Below are positions 41,810 to 50,966 of a stretch of DNA of 64,000 nucleotides, piece after piece. The translations under genes and the position numbers were made by a program. Origin of the DNA: Shewanella chilikensis (lineage in GTDB: Bacteria > Pseudomonadota > Gammaproteobacteria > Enterobacterales > Shewanellaceae). The notes beneath the pieces were generated by a model. The model made no database searches. It had not been told where the DNA came from and saw nothing but the letters and a program-made list of their open reading frames with translations. The stretch is taken from positions 35,175 through 99,174 of the forward strand of contig NZ_NIJM01000010.1 of assembly GCF_002836945.1 (NCBI RefSeq), in the 5' to 3' direction. The first letter of the stretch is position 1, and every line of letters starts with the position of its first letter.

Positions 41810-42037
41810 ATGAATAAGCGACAAAAACTGACCAAAAAACTGGCCAAGCGTGCCAAAGCCCGGGAAAACAAGAAAGAGATCCCCAATTCAGGTCCCGCCA
41901 AACAGGGTTACATATCCAAGGCTGAGCGCGCCAAAATCGCTGCCGCCGAGCAGGCAGAAAACAATACAGTTGAGCAGCCAGGTAACGGCGCAGCTGAAAA
42001 CGCTACTGCCGCGACTTGCCAATCTGACGCCCAATAA
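41810..42037 (+). CDS. DUF2986 family protein, 75 aa
   Basis: ATG at 41810. The product opens MNKRQKLTKKLAKRAKAREN and continues KKEIPNSGPAKQGYISKAERAKIAAAEQ, the DUF2986 pattern known from Shewanella and Vibrio relatives. It is strongly basic at the N-terminus and Ala/Glu/Asn-rich at the C-terminus, and likely binds nucleic acid or ribosomes; this is inference. A longer frame to 41,729 has no ribosome site. Confidence 0.82.
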   Translation: MNKRQKLTKKLAKRAKARENKKEIPNSGPAKQGYISKAERAKIAAAEQAENNTVEQPGNGAAENATAATCQSDAQ

Positions 42038-42187
42038 AGCGTAGCCAAGTCCCTCCTCAGGAAATACTTCTTGCAAAGGGCTTGGGCCAATCACTACGAA
42101 CCACACCTTGCACCCAGGCCTGTAAGTCGACGCCGACCACAGATAAGACTTGTTCGCCCCTTAGTAGTACCTGAGCGGTTCCCGCCA

Positions 42188-43717
42188 TTAAGGCCTCTCC
42201 CGCTGGGGCGAGGTAGCCTGGGCACTGGCTATCGGCTCCAGTTCTTCAGTCATCTGCCCCATCTGGGTACAGGAAGACGACAATGGACTGCTGGAGGCCA
42301 TGGAGAGTTCCTCCTCATCAAGCCTGTCGGCCTCAAGACCTTGCTGGCGGCCATTGGCGGCCACTCTGGCTACCAAGCGATAGGCGGTGATCACCGCCAA
42401 TACACCAAAGAGCACTGAACCCAGTGCCTGACCAATCAAGACCCCATATACCCCACCTAGATCGGCTCCCAGATAAACAAATGGCAGCGTCCCGATAGTG
42501 GCCTTGCCCACATTGAAGGCGGTTGAATACTTGGCTTTACCCAGATTGTTGAATGAGGCGTTGGCTACAAACAGCGCGCCGTTGAACAGGAAAAACAGCG
42601 CCATATACTGGCAGAAGAAACGTACCAGCTCGGCAGAATCCCCGCGCATGTCGAATGCCAATACCAAAGGTTCGCGCAGCAGCCACAGCAACAATGACAT
42701 CCCAAGCACATAGGCGATACAGAATTGCAGCGCCCTTGTCAGGCATTCGCTGAGCCTGTCATAGGCCCTGGCGCCATAATTCTGCCCTATGATGGGCCCT
42801 ATGGCGCCGGAAAGCGCAAAGATCATTCCAAAGGCCACAGGGGTCAAACGCCCAACGACGGCCCAACCTGCCACAAAGCTGTCACCAAAGTCGGCAATCG
42901 CCCGGGTCACTACCGCATTGCCTATAGGGGTGGCCACATTGGTCAGCATGGCCGGCCCGGCGATGGCAAAAATGGCGCGTAGATCGCCGCGAAAGCTCGC
43001 AAGTTCGAAACGGCTCCAAAGGCCGTGTTTGATAAACACCCCTCTTGCCGCGATCAGCAGCACACTGAGGCGCGCCAATACCGAGGCGGTAGCCGCGCCT
43101 TCTATGCCCATGGCAAACAAGAAAATAAAAATGGGGTCAAATACGGCATTGACCGCGCCGCCTGCCAGGGTCGATAGCATGGAGAGCCTGGCATCACCCA
43201 CGGCGCGCAGGGCACTGCCAAGTGCCATCGCCAAACAGATGACCGGCAGCGAAGGCACCAGAATATACAGATAATCGGCGGCCAGCTCGGCGGTATGTCC
43301 CCTGGCGCCCACCAGCGCCAGAAGTTCAGGGATCAAGGCGGTCACCACTATCGCCATCAGACTGGATACCAGCAGAGTTACCATGGCGGCATTCAGCAGC
43401 AAGCGCTTGGCCCCTTCTGTGTCTCTGGCACCTACGGCGCGGGACACCAGTGCCCCCAGCGCAATCGACAGGCCGATACCTATGGAAGTGGTAAAGAAAG
43501 AGATAGTACCGGCATAGCCCACGGCCGCCGCCAATTCCAGCTCTCCCAGCATGCTGAGGAAGAAAATATCCAGCAGATCCACCACAAACAGTGCCGAGAT
43601 CCCAACGGCCGCAGTAGAGCTCATCACCAAAATGTGGCGCAGTATATTGCCTTCAACAAACTTAGCCTGAGTGACGGCTTGAGTGGCTGCCTTAGCAGAT
43701 GATTGGTTGTTTGACAC
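42188..43717 (-). CDS. MATE family efflux transporter
   Basis: GTG at 43717 has AAGGA just before it and overlaps the upstream gene's stop (ACTAGGGTG region); 509 residues. Twelve helices in two halves, with MATE signatures: VSRAVGARDTEGAKRLLLNAA in the first half and GQNYGARAYDRLSECLTRAL in the second, and AGWAVVGRLTPVAFGM between. It exports drugs or metabolites against Na+ or H+. The last 45 residues are a Ser/Gln/Glu-rich soluble tail not usual in NorM. It lies directly after the potassium channel gene and is probably cotranscribed with it. Confidence 0.9.
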   Translation of the reverse strand: MSNNQSSAKAATQAVTQAKFVEGNILRHILVMSSTAAVGISALFVVDLLDIFFLSMLGELELAAAVGYAGTISFFTTSIGIGLSIALGALVSRAVGARDTEGAKRLLLNAAMVTLLVSSLMAIVVTALIPELLALVGARGHTAELAADYLYILVPSLPVICLAMALGSALRAVGDARLSMLSTLAGGAVNAVFDPIFIFLFAMGIEGAATASVLARLSVLLIAARGVFIKHGLWSRFELASFRGDLRAIFAIAGPAMLTNVATPIGNAVVTRAIADFGDSFVAGWAVVGRLTPVAFGMIFALSGAIGPIIGQNYGARAYDRLSECLTRALQFCIAYVLGMSLLLWLLREPLVLAFDMRGDSAELVRFFCQYMALFFLFNGALFVANASFNNLGKAKYSTAFNVGKATIGTLPFVYLGADLGGVYGVLIGQALGSVLFGVLAVITAYRLVARVAANGRQQGLEADRLDEEELSMASSSPLSSSCTQMGQMTEELEPIASAQATSPQRERP

Positions 43718-43718
43718 C

Positions 43719-44579
43719 CTAGTCCTTGTTTTCTTCCGGAGGTGGCTCCAGTTCACTGCCACAACGGTTACAGTAGAGAGCATGGTGATCATGCCCGGTT
43801 TTCAAGCAGTTGGCGCAGCGGCGCAGATCGCGGTTACGGCCCATCTCCTGGGAGATTTCGGCGGTGAGGATCCCTGTGGGGATGGCGATTATCGAGTAAC
43901 CCAAGAGCATGGTAAACGCCGCTATCGCCTGGCCGAGTTCTGTCTTGGGAGTGATATCACCGTACCCTACTGTGGTAATGGTCACTATGGTCCAATAGAC
44001 AGACTTGGGGATCGAGCTGAAGCCGTTGTCCGGGCCTTCGACCACATACATGATGGCGCTGAGCACCATAATGATAAGACTCACAGAGAAAAAGAAGATG
44101 AACACCTTGCGACTCGACTGCAGCATCGCCTTGAGCAGCAGATTCCCCTCACTCAAGTATCTGAGCAACTTGAGTACCCGAAAAACTCTGAACAGCCGCA
44201 GAATACGGATCACCAGGGTAAAATTGGCCCCGGGGAAGAACAGCGCCAGATAACTGGGCAGGATACTGAGCAGATCCACTACACCGTAAAAACTGCGGGC
44301 ATAACTCAAACGATTGCTGGAACAATAGAGCCGCAGCAGATATTCCAAAGTGAATACCAAGGTAAAGGTCCATTCCAGTGCCAGGATGATATGTCCGAAA
44401 CGGGCATGGATATCGGCCACTGTATCGAGAAAAACCAAAGCAACACTGAGAATAATGCAGATGATCAAGCCGATATCAAACCAGCGGCCAGCGGGTGTTT
44501 CTGTACCAAAGATGATGATCCTGAGCTTACGCTTGAGCTCCGGCTCCGGCGGCGTATCTGTCACCTTATGTTGATTCAT
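43719..44579 (-). CDS. Voltage-sensor-type potassium channel with C-terminal zinc ribbon
   Basis: A 286-residue six-helix channel. S1-S3 contain FDIGLIICIILSVALVFLDT and LEWTFTLVFTLEYLLRLY. S4 has the regular positive array RILRLFRVFRVLKLLR. The pore helix and selectivity filter read IVTITTVGYGDITP, the K+ signature. The cytoplasmic C-terminus ends with a two-CxxC zinc ribbon (RRCANCLKTGHDHHALYCNRCGSEL), which could assemble or regulate the tetramer. It is followed immediately by the MATE transporter gene. Confidence 0.93.
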   Translation of the reverse strand: MNQHKVTDTPPEPELKRKLRIIIFGTETPAGRWFDIGLIICIILSVALVFLDTVADIHARFGHIILALEWTFTLVFTLEYLLRLYCSSNRLSYARSFYGVVDLLSILPSYLALFFPGANFTLVIRILRLFRVFRVLKLLRYLSEGNLLLKAMLQSSRKVFIFFFSVSLIIMVLSAIMYVVEGPDNGFSSIPKSVYWTIVTITTVGYGDITPKTELGQAIAAFTMLLGYSIIAIPTGILTAEISQEMGRNRDLRRCANCLKTGHDHHALYCNRCGSELEPPPEENKD

Positions 44580-44821
44580 GCGCTAAGCTTCCCTTACTTT
44601 CCAACCAAACGGCACCTCAATCTTTACCCTTTCGGGTATTATGCATTCGAGTCTCTTGACGCCGCGCCCAAAAGGCAGGGGCGTAAGTCTGCCACGCATT
44701 GGCGAGTGTGCCAAATATTCTCTCTGCGACTCTCGGCAACAATCTTGTTCAAGGGCTTCAAGAGCGCCCCCTTTATCAGTTATTATCCCGTCAAAATAAC
44801 CATAATCAGAGCCAAGTGGTC

Positions 44822-45325
44822 ATGGGCCCATCGTTTCGTCATATAGTTTATGCAATATTTCTGCTGGCGTTTGCCCAGTTATACAGCCCCTTTGCCTCGG
44901 CACAGGTGGATTTGGTGCTGGTCAACAAGTCAGATTCACGTCTGAGCCTGATTAAGGCCGGTAAAGTCATCAAGGAATATCGCATCGCCTTGGGGGATAT
45001 GCCCAAGGGCCACAAATATCAGGAAGGCGATCAACGCACTCCCGAGGGGCGCTATCTGCTGGACTACAAAAAGGCCGACAGCGCCTTTTACCGCTCAATT
45101 CACATCTCCTACCCCAATGACGAGGACAGACTCAGGGCCAAGGCGCTTGGGGTTAGCCCTGGCGGCCAAATCATGATCCACGGCCAAAATCCCCGCTCTG
45201 GATTAACTCCGGAAGAGGCGCAGCAGTTTAACTGGACCAACGGCTGTATCGCCCTCACCAATAAAGAAATGGATGAACTCTGGCAGTTGATTGAGCCGGG
45301 CACGCCAATAGAAATTTGGCCCTGA
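44822..45325 (+). CDS. L,D-transpeptidase (YkuD family)
   Basis: ATG at 44822; a longer frame to 44,699 has a non-signal start. The N-terminus is a signal peptide ending near FASAQ. The YkuD domain has LVNKSDSRLSLIKAGKVIKEYRIALGD, RTPEGRYLLDYK, and the catalytic region MIHGQNPRSG ... FNWTNGCIALTN, with His and nucleophile Cys. It cross-links peptidoglycan or attaches lipoproteins in the periplasm. Length (167) is typical of the small stand-alone type. Its stop overlaps the upstream part of the YecM frame. Confidence 0.92.
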   Translation: MGPSFRHIVYAIFLLAFAQLYSPFASAQVDLVLVNKSDSRLSLIKAGKVIKEYRIALGDMPKGHKYQEGDQRTPEGRYLLDYKKADSAFYRSIHISYPNDEDRLRAKALGVSPGGQIMIHGQNPRSGLTPEEAQQFNWTNGCIALTNKEMDELWQLIEPGTPIEIWP

Positions 45326-45339
45326 AACAGGAATCAAAT

Positions 45340-45906
45340 ATGCAAAACCTTCAATCTCTGTCGCAATTGCTGGCAGACTGGCAAGCCTTTGCCGACAAAA
45401 TCATGCCCCTGATTGAGCGCCTGGGACTCGAGCGTTTAGGCGAGTGCGATCACGCCGCGCTTAGGGTCAACTCTGTTGCCGCGGCAGAAAAGCTCAAGGC
45501 CGAGTTTGCTCAATGTGGTGAAATTATCTCAGAAAATATCATCAACGGCCGCCCTATCCTGATCATACGATTACAGCAGCCTCTGCTATTGGGTCAATGG
45601 CAAATTCCCTGTGTCGAGCTGCCATTCCCCGGCGATAAACACTATCCCGAAGAGGGATGGGAACATCTGGAGCTGGTTTTGCCCCGTGGCGCCCAAAGCT
45701 GTGATGAACTGGCTGAGCAACTGCGTACTCTCTGCCCCCGGACCCAAGCCACACTCGATGGCGACACGGATATTAAACTCAAGGCCAGCAGCCCCAAAGG
45801 CGAAGCCGAACGCTTGGCCAACCCGACGTTGGCGTTCAAGGCTGGCGGTGTCTGCGTCAAGGTGCACCCTCACAGCATTCAGGCCATCATCGCCAGCGAG
45901 CAGTAA
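45340..45906 (+). CDS. YecM family protein (VOC-like fold)
   Basis: ATG at 45340 (MQNLQSLSQLLADWQ), 188 residues. The pattern RLGLERLGECDHAALRVNS, ILIIRLQQPLLLGQWQIPCVELPFPGDK and the C-terminal CVKVHPHSIQAIIAS matches E. coli YecM. YecM has the vicinal-oxygen-chelate fold with metal-like residues (His in DHAAL, Glu in VELPFP), but its substrate is unknown. Placed right after an L,D-transpeptidase gene. Confidence 0.88.
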   Translation: MQNLQSLSQLLADWQAFADKIMPLIERLGLERLGECDHAALRVNSVAAAEKLKAEFAQCGEIISENIINGRPILIIRLQQPLLLGQWQIPCVELPFPGDKHYPEEGWEHLELVLPRGAQSCDELAEQLRTLCPRTQATLDGDTDIKLKASSPKGEAERLANPTLAFKAGGVCVKVHPHSIQAIIASEQ

Positions 45907-45923
45907 GCGGCTCTGATGCCGCT

Positions 45924-47322
45924 TTACCCTTGAACGACCCGGTTGCGCCCTTCTGCCTTGGCAACATAAAGAAAATGATCGGCTTTATCCTGCAGATCTT
46001 TACCCGAGCGGCAACCTGCAGGACCGGACACCAGGCCGACGCTGATACTGAGGCGGATAGGTTGGCCGCTGTCATCATGGAAATCTTCATCGGCCACTCT
46101 GGCCCGCAGCCGATCCATCAGATTAACAGCCTGAGCCGGCGCGCAATTTGGCAGCAAGATAGCAAACTCCTCACCACCAATTCGCGCAATGGCATCCGAT
46201 TGGCGACACTGGGCCTGCATCAAACCGGCCAGTTGCTTCAATACTTTGTCGCCGGTGGCATGACCAAAGCTGTCGTTGATTAACTTGAAATGATCCAGGT
46301 CCAAAAGCGCCAGGCTGTAGTCTTCACGATTGAGCCTGGCCCTTATCCACCAGCTCCAATTGCGGCTCGAATCCACGGCGATTGAGTAACCCTGTCAGCG
46401 GATCGCGAAAGGCTACCTGCTGCCAGGCATCCCTGTGCTGCTCAGATAGGCGCAACTGGCGGTTTTGCAGGGCAATCCCCAGTAAAACCAAAGCATTGGC
46501 AAAACAAAACGCAGCCAGCTCCGCCGTTTCTGCCGAATACAATCCGGCATCGAAAGGCCCCAGCCCCTTGGCACTTACATAAATAACCACAGCAAAGCTC
46601 CCACTGCTGAGACTGCAGGTGAGCAGGAAACTGCCCTCAAATGCCTGCATCACCAACACAGGCAGCAGTAAATACAAGACCCAGGGTTGATTGCCAAATG
46701 CCAAAGTAAAAATAACGACTAAAGCCAGAATTGACAGAAGAGATGCCCGGATCTGCCGTTGATTGATAAAAAACCGCTCCGACCAGCCCAGATACACCTG
46801 ATAAACCAAGACAATCCCCAGAGAATCGGCCAAAAATAGCATCACAGCCATCGTAGGCCAGTAACTCTTGTCGATATAACCGCCCCAAACAAGATTTAGT
46901 GCCAGCAAAATACTGGACAGCGCCACAGGGATAACACAAACATAGAAACCAAAGAGCAATAACTCCCTGGCTCTTTGCAGCCCCATGGGCAGGGTCCAAC
47001 GTAACATTCGGGCGGCCAATAGCGGCATCAGGGCATCAATTGCAGCGGATATCCAGGTGTGTAACTGTGCCTGCTGCAGATTGCTGTTATTGAGTCCGGG
47101 GAAATTGGCCAGGAAGGAGGCGATAACCAAAGGGATAATAGCCACGGCCCCAAAACGCAAGCACAGAATAAGCCCTATCCCCGAAGGCAACCATAGAAGG
47201 GTAATATTGCTCGGCTGCAATACCAGAGTGGCCATGCCCAGTCGGCCGCTGAGATAGCAGAGCAGCCCTCCAAGCAAAAGCAGTAGCCAATCGGCTCGCC
47301 CCCAACGTTTCAAATCAGTCAC
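45924..47322 (-). pseudogene. Diguanylate cyclase (MASE1-GGDEF) split by a frameshift
   Basis: GTG at 47322 starts a MASE1-like sensor (about eight helices to residue 290: WLLLLLGGLLCYLSGRLGMATL, TLLWLPSGIGLILCL). The GGDEF domain then begins (QVAFRDPLTGLLNRRGFEPQLEL) and meets a stop at 46324. In the next frame (46,376-45,924) the domain continues: NREDYSLALLDLDHFKLINDSFGHATGD and the active site RIGGEEFAILLP. A one-base insertion (or two-base loss) between about 46,324 and 46,376 explains it. Both halves are otherwise intact, so it may be recent, a sequencing error, or a programmed shift. If repaired it would make c-di-GMP. Confidence 0.85.
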
Positions 47323-47474
47323 TTATTCTTCCGGCAATATTCATAAAAATGAGTATAGCCAAGCCGTTCTACCCCTGTAGCAGCCAAAGAAAAAAACAAT
47401 GCCGCCAGAGGTTAAGTCCGGCGGCGTATGACATCGAGGGTGAGTCAGTCCAATGAGTCAGTCAAAGTAAAGCG

Positions 47475-48401
47475 CTACTTTTTCGCGTCACTCTTGGCTT
47501 GCTGCAATACCTGACTCATTGGAGGCACTAAAGTGGTTGGATCCAGACGCATCTGATACCAATTGACCCGCCAATCCAGATGTGGCCCTGTGGCTCGTCC
47601 GGTCGCCCCCACTTCGGCCACCGCCTGGCCCTGTTTCACCTTATCGCCCTCTTTGACATAGAGCTTGCTTAAGTGCAAAAAACTGGAACTGACGCCATAG
47701 CCGTGATCGATAATCATGGTGCCGCCGGAATAGAACATATCCGGTACCGACAGGCTGATAACGCCATCGGCCGGCGCAACCACCACAGTACCGGTTTTCG
47801 CAGCCACGTCCACACCATAGTGTGGTGTGCCTGGCTTGCCGTTGTATACCCTTTGGCTGCCATAAACCCCTGAAATTCGCCCGGTCAGCGGCCAAATAAA
47901 GTCGTCGGCAAACGCCTGCTGGGTACTGAAATGGCTGCGGGCCGCCTTGACCTGGGCGCTGTCTTTGGCGGCGCGCTCCTGGGCCTTGGGGTCCGGCTTC
48001 ATGATTTTCTTGCTGATCCCTTCAACATACTGAATGCGATAATCCCGCTTGTCGAGTTTGAGGTTACGGCTCTCACTGCTGCCATCCGGGTAACTGAGTG
48101 TCAGCGTTTGCTCGAGCGCGGCCTCACGCTCAAAACCAAAGGCAAACCGGCCATCCGGCGTCAGGGTGATGCTCTTGCCATTGAGCTGTACCTCAGTACC
48201 CGGCTCTGTTCTTGCTCTGATCAGAGCCCCCTGCTCAAACTTGCCCTGAAACTGCACCCGTGATGACTCGGGTTTGATGTTGGGCTGAGGCTCAGACTTG
48301 GATTCGGCCTGCAGCATAGGACTCACAACCAAAGTGCCCAGCAGCATCAGCGGCAGCGCCTTAAAAGATGGGATTGGCATCTTGCTGTTATTGAACTTCA
48401 C
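47475..48401 (-). CDS. M23 family metallopeptidase (LytM/peptidoglycan DD-endopeptidase type)
   Basis: GTG start at 48401 with AGGAG upstream; 308 residues. A signal peptide ends near MLQAES. A beta-rich domain with LYS/PRO-poor linker (RTEPGTEVQLNGKSITL...) precedes the catalytic M23 domain: PHYGVDVAAKTGTVVVAPADG with the zinc His and Asp, then HLSKLYVKEGDKVKQGQAVAEVGATGRATGPHLDWRV with the second zinc His. It cleaves peptidoglycan cross-bridges or activates amidases in the periplasm. The HxxxD and HLDW motifs are intact. Confidence 0.93.
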   Translation of the reverse strand: MKFNNSKMPIPSFKALPLMLLGTLVVSPMLQAESKSEPQPNIKPESSRVQFQGKFEQGALIRARTEPGTEVQLNGKSITLTPDGRFAFGFEREAALEQTLTLSYPDGSSESRNLKLDKRDYRIQYVEGISKKIMKPDPKAQERAAKDSAQVKAARSHFSTQQAFADDFIWPLTGRISGVYGSQRVYNGKPGTPHYGVDVAAKTGTVVVAPADGVISLSVPDMFYSGGTMIIDHGYGVSSSFLHLSKLYVKEGDKVKQGQAVAEVGATGRATGPHLDWRVNWYQMRLDPTTLVPPMSQVLQQAKSDAKK

Positions 48402-48519
48402 TCTTGCTCCTCTTTATCTTTACGCCCCATAGACCCCAAGGTGCGGCCTATTTGCGGATGCCTTTAGATACCTTTAGGTTGGCTTTATTCTTGGCCCTTC
48501 TCAGGCCAGGCAGTATCTA

Positions 48520-49404
48520 TCAGTCACCCTGATGCTGCGCCGATGCGATGGCGCCCTTGCCTATGCCCTCGAAGGCTACCACTTTAAAATGTTTGCCCGG
48601 CTCAAAGCCCGCCATGCTGTCGGCCATAAAATGAGCCAGCAGTTCGACCGTGGTGTCGTGGGGGATCAAATCACAGCAGTCTCTTGGCATCGCCAACTGG
48701 AAATCACCCTGCGGCGCCTGGTATCTGAAGCCAATATGACTCTTGTCATCTATTTTGGTTTGGGGTGACAGCTCAAGCTCGCTGACACCAACCACATCTT
48801 CTTCACTGCCAAGGTAGATATCTTTCCAACGTTTGGCCCAGTATTCATCCCATTTGGGCGCGGCGATACCATCGGCAAACACATTGACAGGACTGCGGTG
48901 GCCGTGAGCGATACGCTGGCAGTTACCGTCGTGCTTACGCAAGCCGTGACTGTAATGATAATAGGGCGTTTCCAGCACCTCGTTGCGAAGTGTCAGGCTG
49001 ATACCCTGAACATTGTCCGGCAAGGCATCTGTCAGCGCCTTGTGCAAAAACTGGTTCACGCTGTCAAAGTCGATAATCTCGCTGGGGATAAGGGCGAAAG
49101 CCTGCGCCGGGCAAGCCAGGTGAATGCTGCCGCGCAGACTATGGAAGTCCATCCACACCTTGTCGCCCTGCTGTTGCCAACGCACCTGGCTACAGGCGGT
49201 GGGCACCAATAAACGGTGATCGGCCACCTCATCTATGGTTTGCTTTATAGTGCGCTTGACCTTGGAAAAGTCGAGCAACATGTTTTGCTCATCCAGGCCA
49301 CCGTCGAGCAGCACATCGACTATCCAACTTTCGCCTACCATGCCGCGAAACGGGCACAGGTAAGAAAAATCAACCACAGTTAAATCTTTGACAAATAATT
49401 GCAT
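48520..49404 (-). CDS. QueD-like tandem 6-carboxytetrahydropterin synthase
   Basis: ATG at 49404 with a GGGAG-type site before it; 294 residues with two PTPS-like halves. The second half keeps the catalytic/zinc region: YYHYSHGLRKHDGNCQRIAHGHRS. The first (MQLFVKDLTVVDFSYLCPFRGMVGESW) follows the fold but lacks the zinc His residues. Single-domain QueD makes 6-carboxytetrahydropterin on the queuosine pathway. Whether this enlarged protein has the same reaction is not shown by sequence alone. Palindromes lie in its 5' region. Confidence 0.75.
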   Translation of the reverse strand: MQLFVKDLTVVDFSYLCPFRGMVGESWIVDVLLDGGLDEQNMLLDFSKVKRTIKQTIDEVADHRLLVPTACSQVRWQQQGDKVWMDFHSLRGSIHLACPAQAFALIPSEIIDFDSVNQFLHKALTDALPDNVQGISLTLRNEVLETPYYHYSHGLRKHDGNCQRIAHGHRSPVNVFADGIAAPKWDEYWAKRWKDIYLGSEEDVVGVSELELSPQTKIDDKSHIGFRYQAPQGDFQLAMPRDCCDLIPHDTTVELLAHFMADSMAGFEPGKHFKVVAFEGIGKGAIASAQHQGD

Positions 49405-49441
49405 TCTCGCTCCCAGGCAGATAAACAGTCCACCCATGTGT

Positions 49442-49494
49442 TATCGGCCGGCCGATATTGGCACCGATTGAACCGATACCGGCCAGGGTATCGG
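49442..49494. promoter_or_regulatory. Palindromes between the QueD-like gene and dihydroorotase
   Basis: TATCGGCCGGCCGATA is a perfect 16-bp palindrome at 49,442-49,457. CCGATACC (49,473-49,480) and GGTATCGG (49,487-49,494) form an 8-bp stem with a 6-base loop. Both share the CCGATA core, so one protein could bind both. Their place in a divergent promoter region fits an operator pair for either gene. Confidence 0.5.
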
Positions 49495-49616
49495 CACTTG
49501 ACGTATCTTTCGCAAAAAGTCTGTGATCTTGTCCAAAAGCTCCACAGCTTTTTGCTTGAGTTTCCGGTATTATACGCAAGTCACTGCCAATATTAATAAC
49601 GCTAATCAGGTATCCT

Positions 49617-50966
49617 ATGAAAACCCTCATCTGCAACGCCCAATTGGTTAATGAAGGAACAATCCGTACTCAGGATCTGCTGATCGACAACGGCCGCATC
49701 AGCCAGATTGCCTCCCAGATCACGGCTCCGGCAGGGGCTCAGGTCATAGATGCTCAGGGTAAACACCTGCTGCCGGGGATGATCGACGATCAGGTGCATT
49801 TCCGCGAGCCGGGTTTCCCCAATAAGGGCACCATCGCCAGTGAATCCCGCGCCGCCGTGGCCGGGGGTATCACAAGCTTTATGGAAATGCCCAATGTTAA
49901 CCCGCAAACCACCAATCTGCAGGCGCTGGAAGACAAGTATACCCGCGCGTCTCAAAGTTCATTGGCCAACTTTGCTTTCTATCTCGGCGCCACCAACGAT
50001 AACCTGGAAGAGATTAAACGTCTCGATCCCAACCAGGCCTGCGGGGTGAAAATCTTTATGGGCGCCTCTACCGGCAATATGTTGGTGGATAACAGTGCCA
50101 CTCTGGACGGCATCTTCGCCAACTCTCCTGTGGTCATTGCCACTCACTGTGAAGACAGCCCCACCATAGCCGCCAATGAAGCCGCCATGCGTGAAAAATA
50201 CGGTGATGCCATACCTATGGAGCTGCACGGCGAAATCCGCTCCCGCGAAGCCTGCCTCAAGTCATCTCAACTGGCAACCGAACTGGCCATTCGTCACAAG
50301 GCGCGCCTGCATGTACTGCATTTAACCACCGCCGACGAACTCTATCTGTTTGAGCCGGCCAAGCAACTGGCACAACTCAAGGGTGCCAACATTACCGCCG
50401 AAGTCTGTGTACACCATCTTTCGTTCAACGACAGTGACTACGCCCGCCTCGGCAGCCAGATAAAGTGTAACCCGGCCATCAAGACCCTTGCCGATCAACA
50501 GGCACTGATAGATGCCGTCAATCGCGACATCATTGACATTATCGCCACAGATCACGCGCCGCACACCTGGGAAGAAAAGCAAGCCGACAGCTACTTCAAG
50601 GCGCCGTCCGGTTTGCCGCTGGTGCAACATGCACTGCTCGGCCTGCTGGATCTGCATGCCAAGGGGCACTTCAGTTTGGAAAAAATTGTCCAAAAGACCA
50701 GCCATGCGGTGGCCGAGCGCTTTGAACTCAAAGACAGGGGCTATCTGCGCGAAGGTTATCTGGCGGATCTGGTACTGGTGGATCTCAACAAGCCCTTCGA
50801 GGCCACGCTGGAAAACACCCGTTATCACTGCGGATGGTCACCCTTCACCGGCCACAAGTTTGCCGCCTCTATCAGTGGTACCTGGGTCAATGGTAAGCAA
50901 CTGTTTGACGGCAGTCGCTTTATCGACAATACCCTGGGCCAACGCCTCACATTTAATCGCACTTAA
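49617..50966 (+). CDS. Dihydroorotase (class I type)
   Basis: A 449-residue amidohydrolase of pyrimidine synthesis, closing carbamoyl aspartate to dihydroorotate. Key signatures are GMIDDQVHFREPGFPNKGTI, MEMPNVNP, AVAGGITSF, the metal-site histidines in VLHLTTADE, and IIATDHAPHTWEEK. The usual HxH at the first metal is QVH here. This Gln form is known to me from other dihydroorotases of this subgroup, so activity is likely. It runs as a single gene with a terminator behind it. Confidence 0.9.
   Translation: MKTLICNAQLVNEGTIRTQDLLIDNGRISQIASQITAPAGAQVIDAQGKHLLPGMIDDQVHFREPGFPNKGTIASESRAAVAGGITSFMEMPNVNPQTTNLQALEDKYTRASQSSLANFAFYLGATNDNLEEIKRLDPNQACGVKIFMGASTGNMLVDNSATLDGIFANSPVVIATHCEDSPTIAANEAAMREKYGDAIPMELHGEIRSREACLKSSQLATELAIRHKARLHVLHLTTADELYLFEPAKQLAQLKGANITAEVCVHHLSFNDSDYARLGSQIKCNPAIKTLADQQALIDAVNRDIIDIIATDHAPHTWEEKQADSYFKAPSGLPLVQHALLGLLDLHAKGHFSLEKIVQKTSHAVAERFELKDRGYLREGYLADLVLVDLNKPFEATLENTRYHCGWSPFTGHKFAASISGTWVNGKQLFDGSRFIDNTLGQRLTFNRT

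Noticed and set aside
45924..46376. Separate GGDEF-only gene starting at 46,376
   Set aside because: It lacks the N-terminal part of the domain, which is present in the adjoining frame; a frameshifted single gene explains both.
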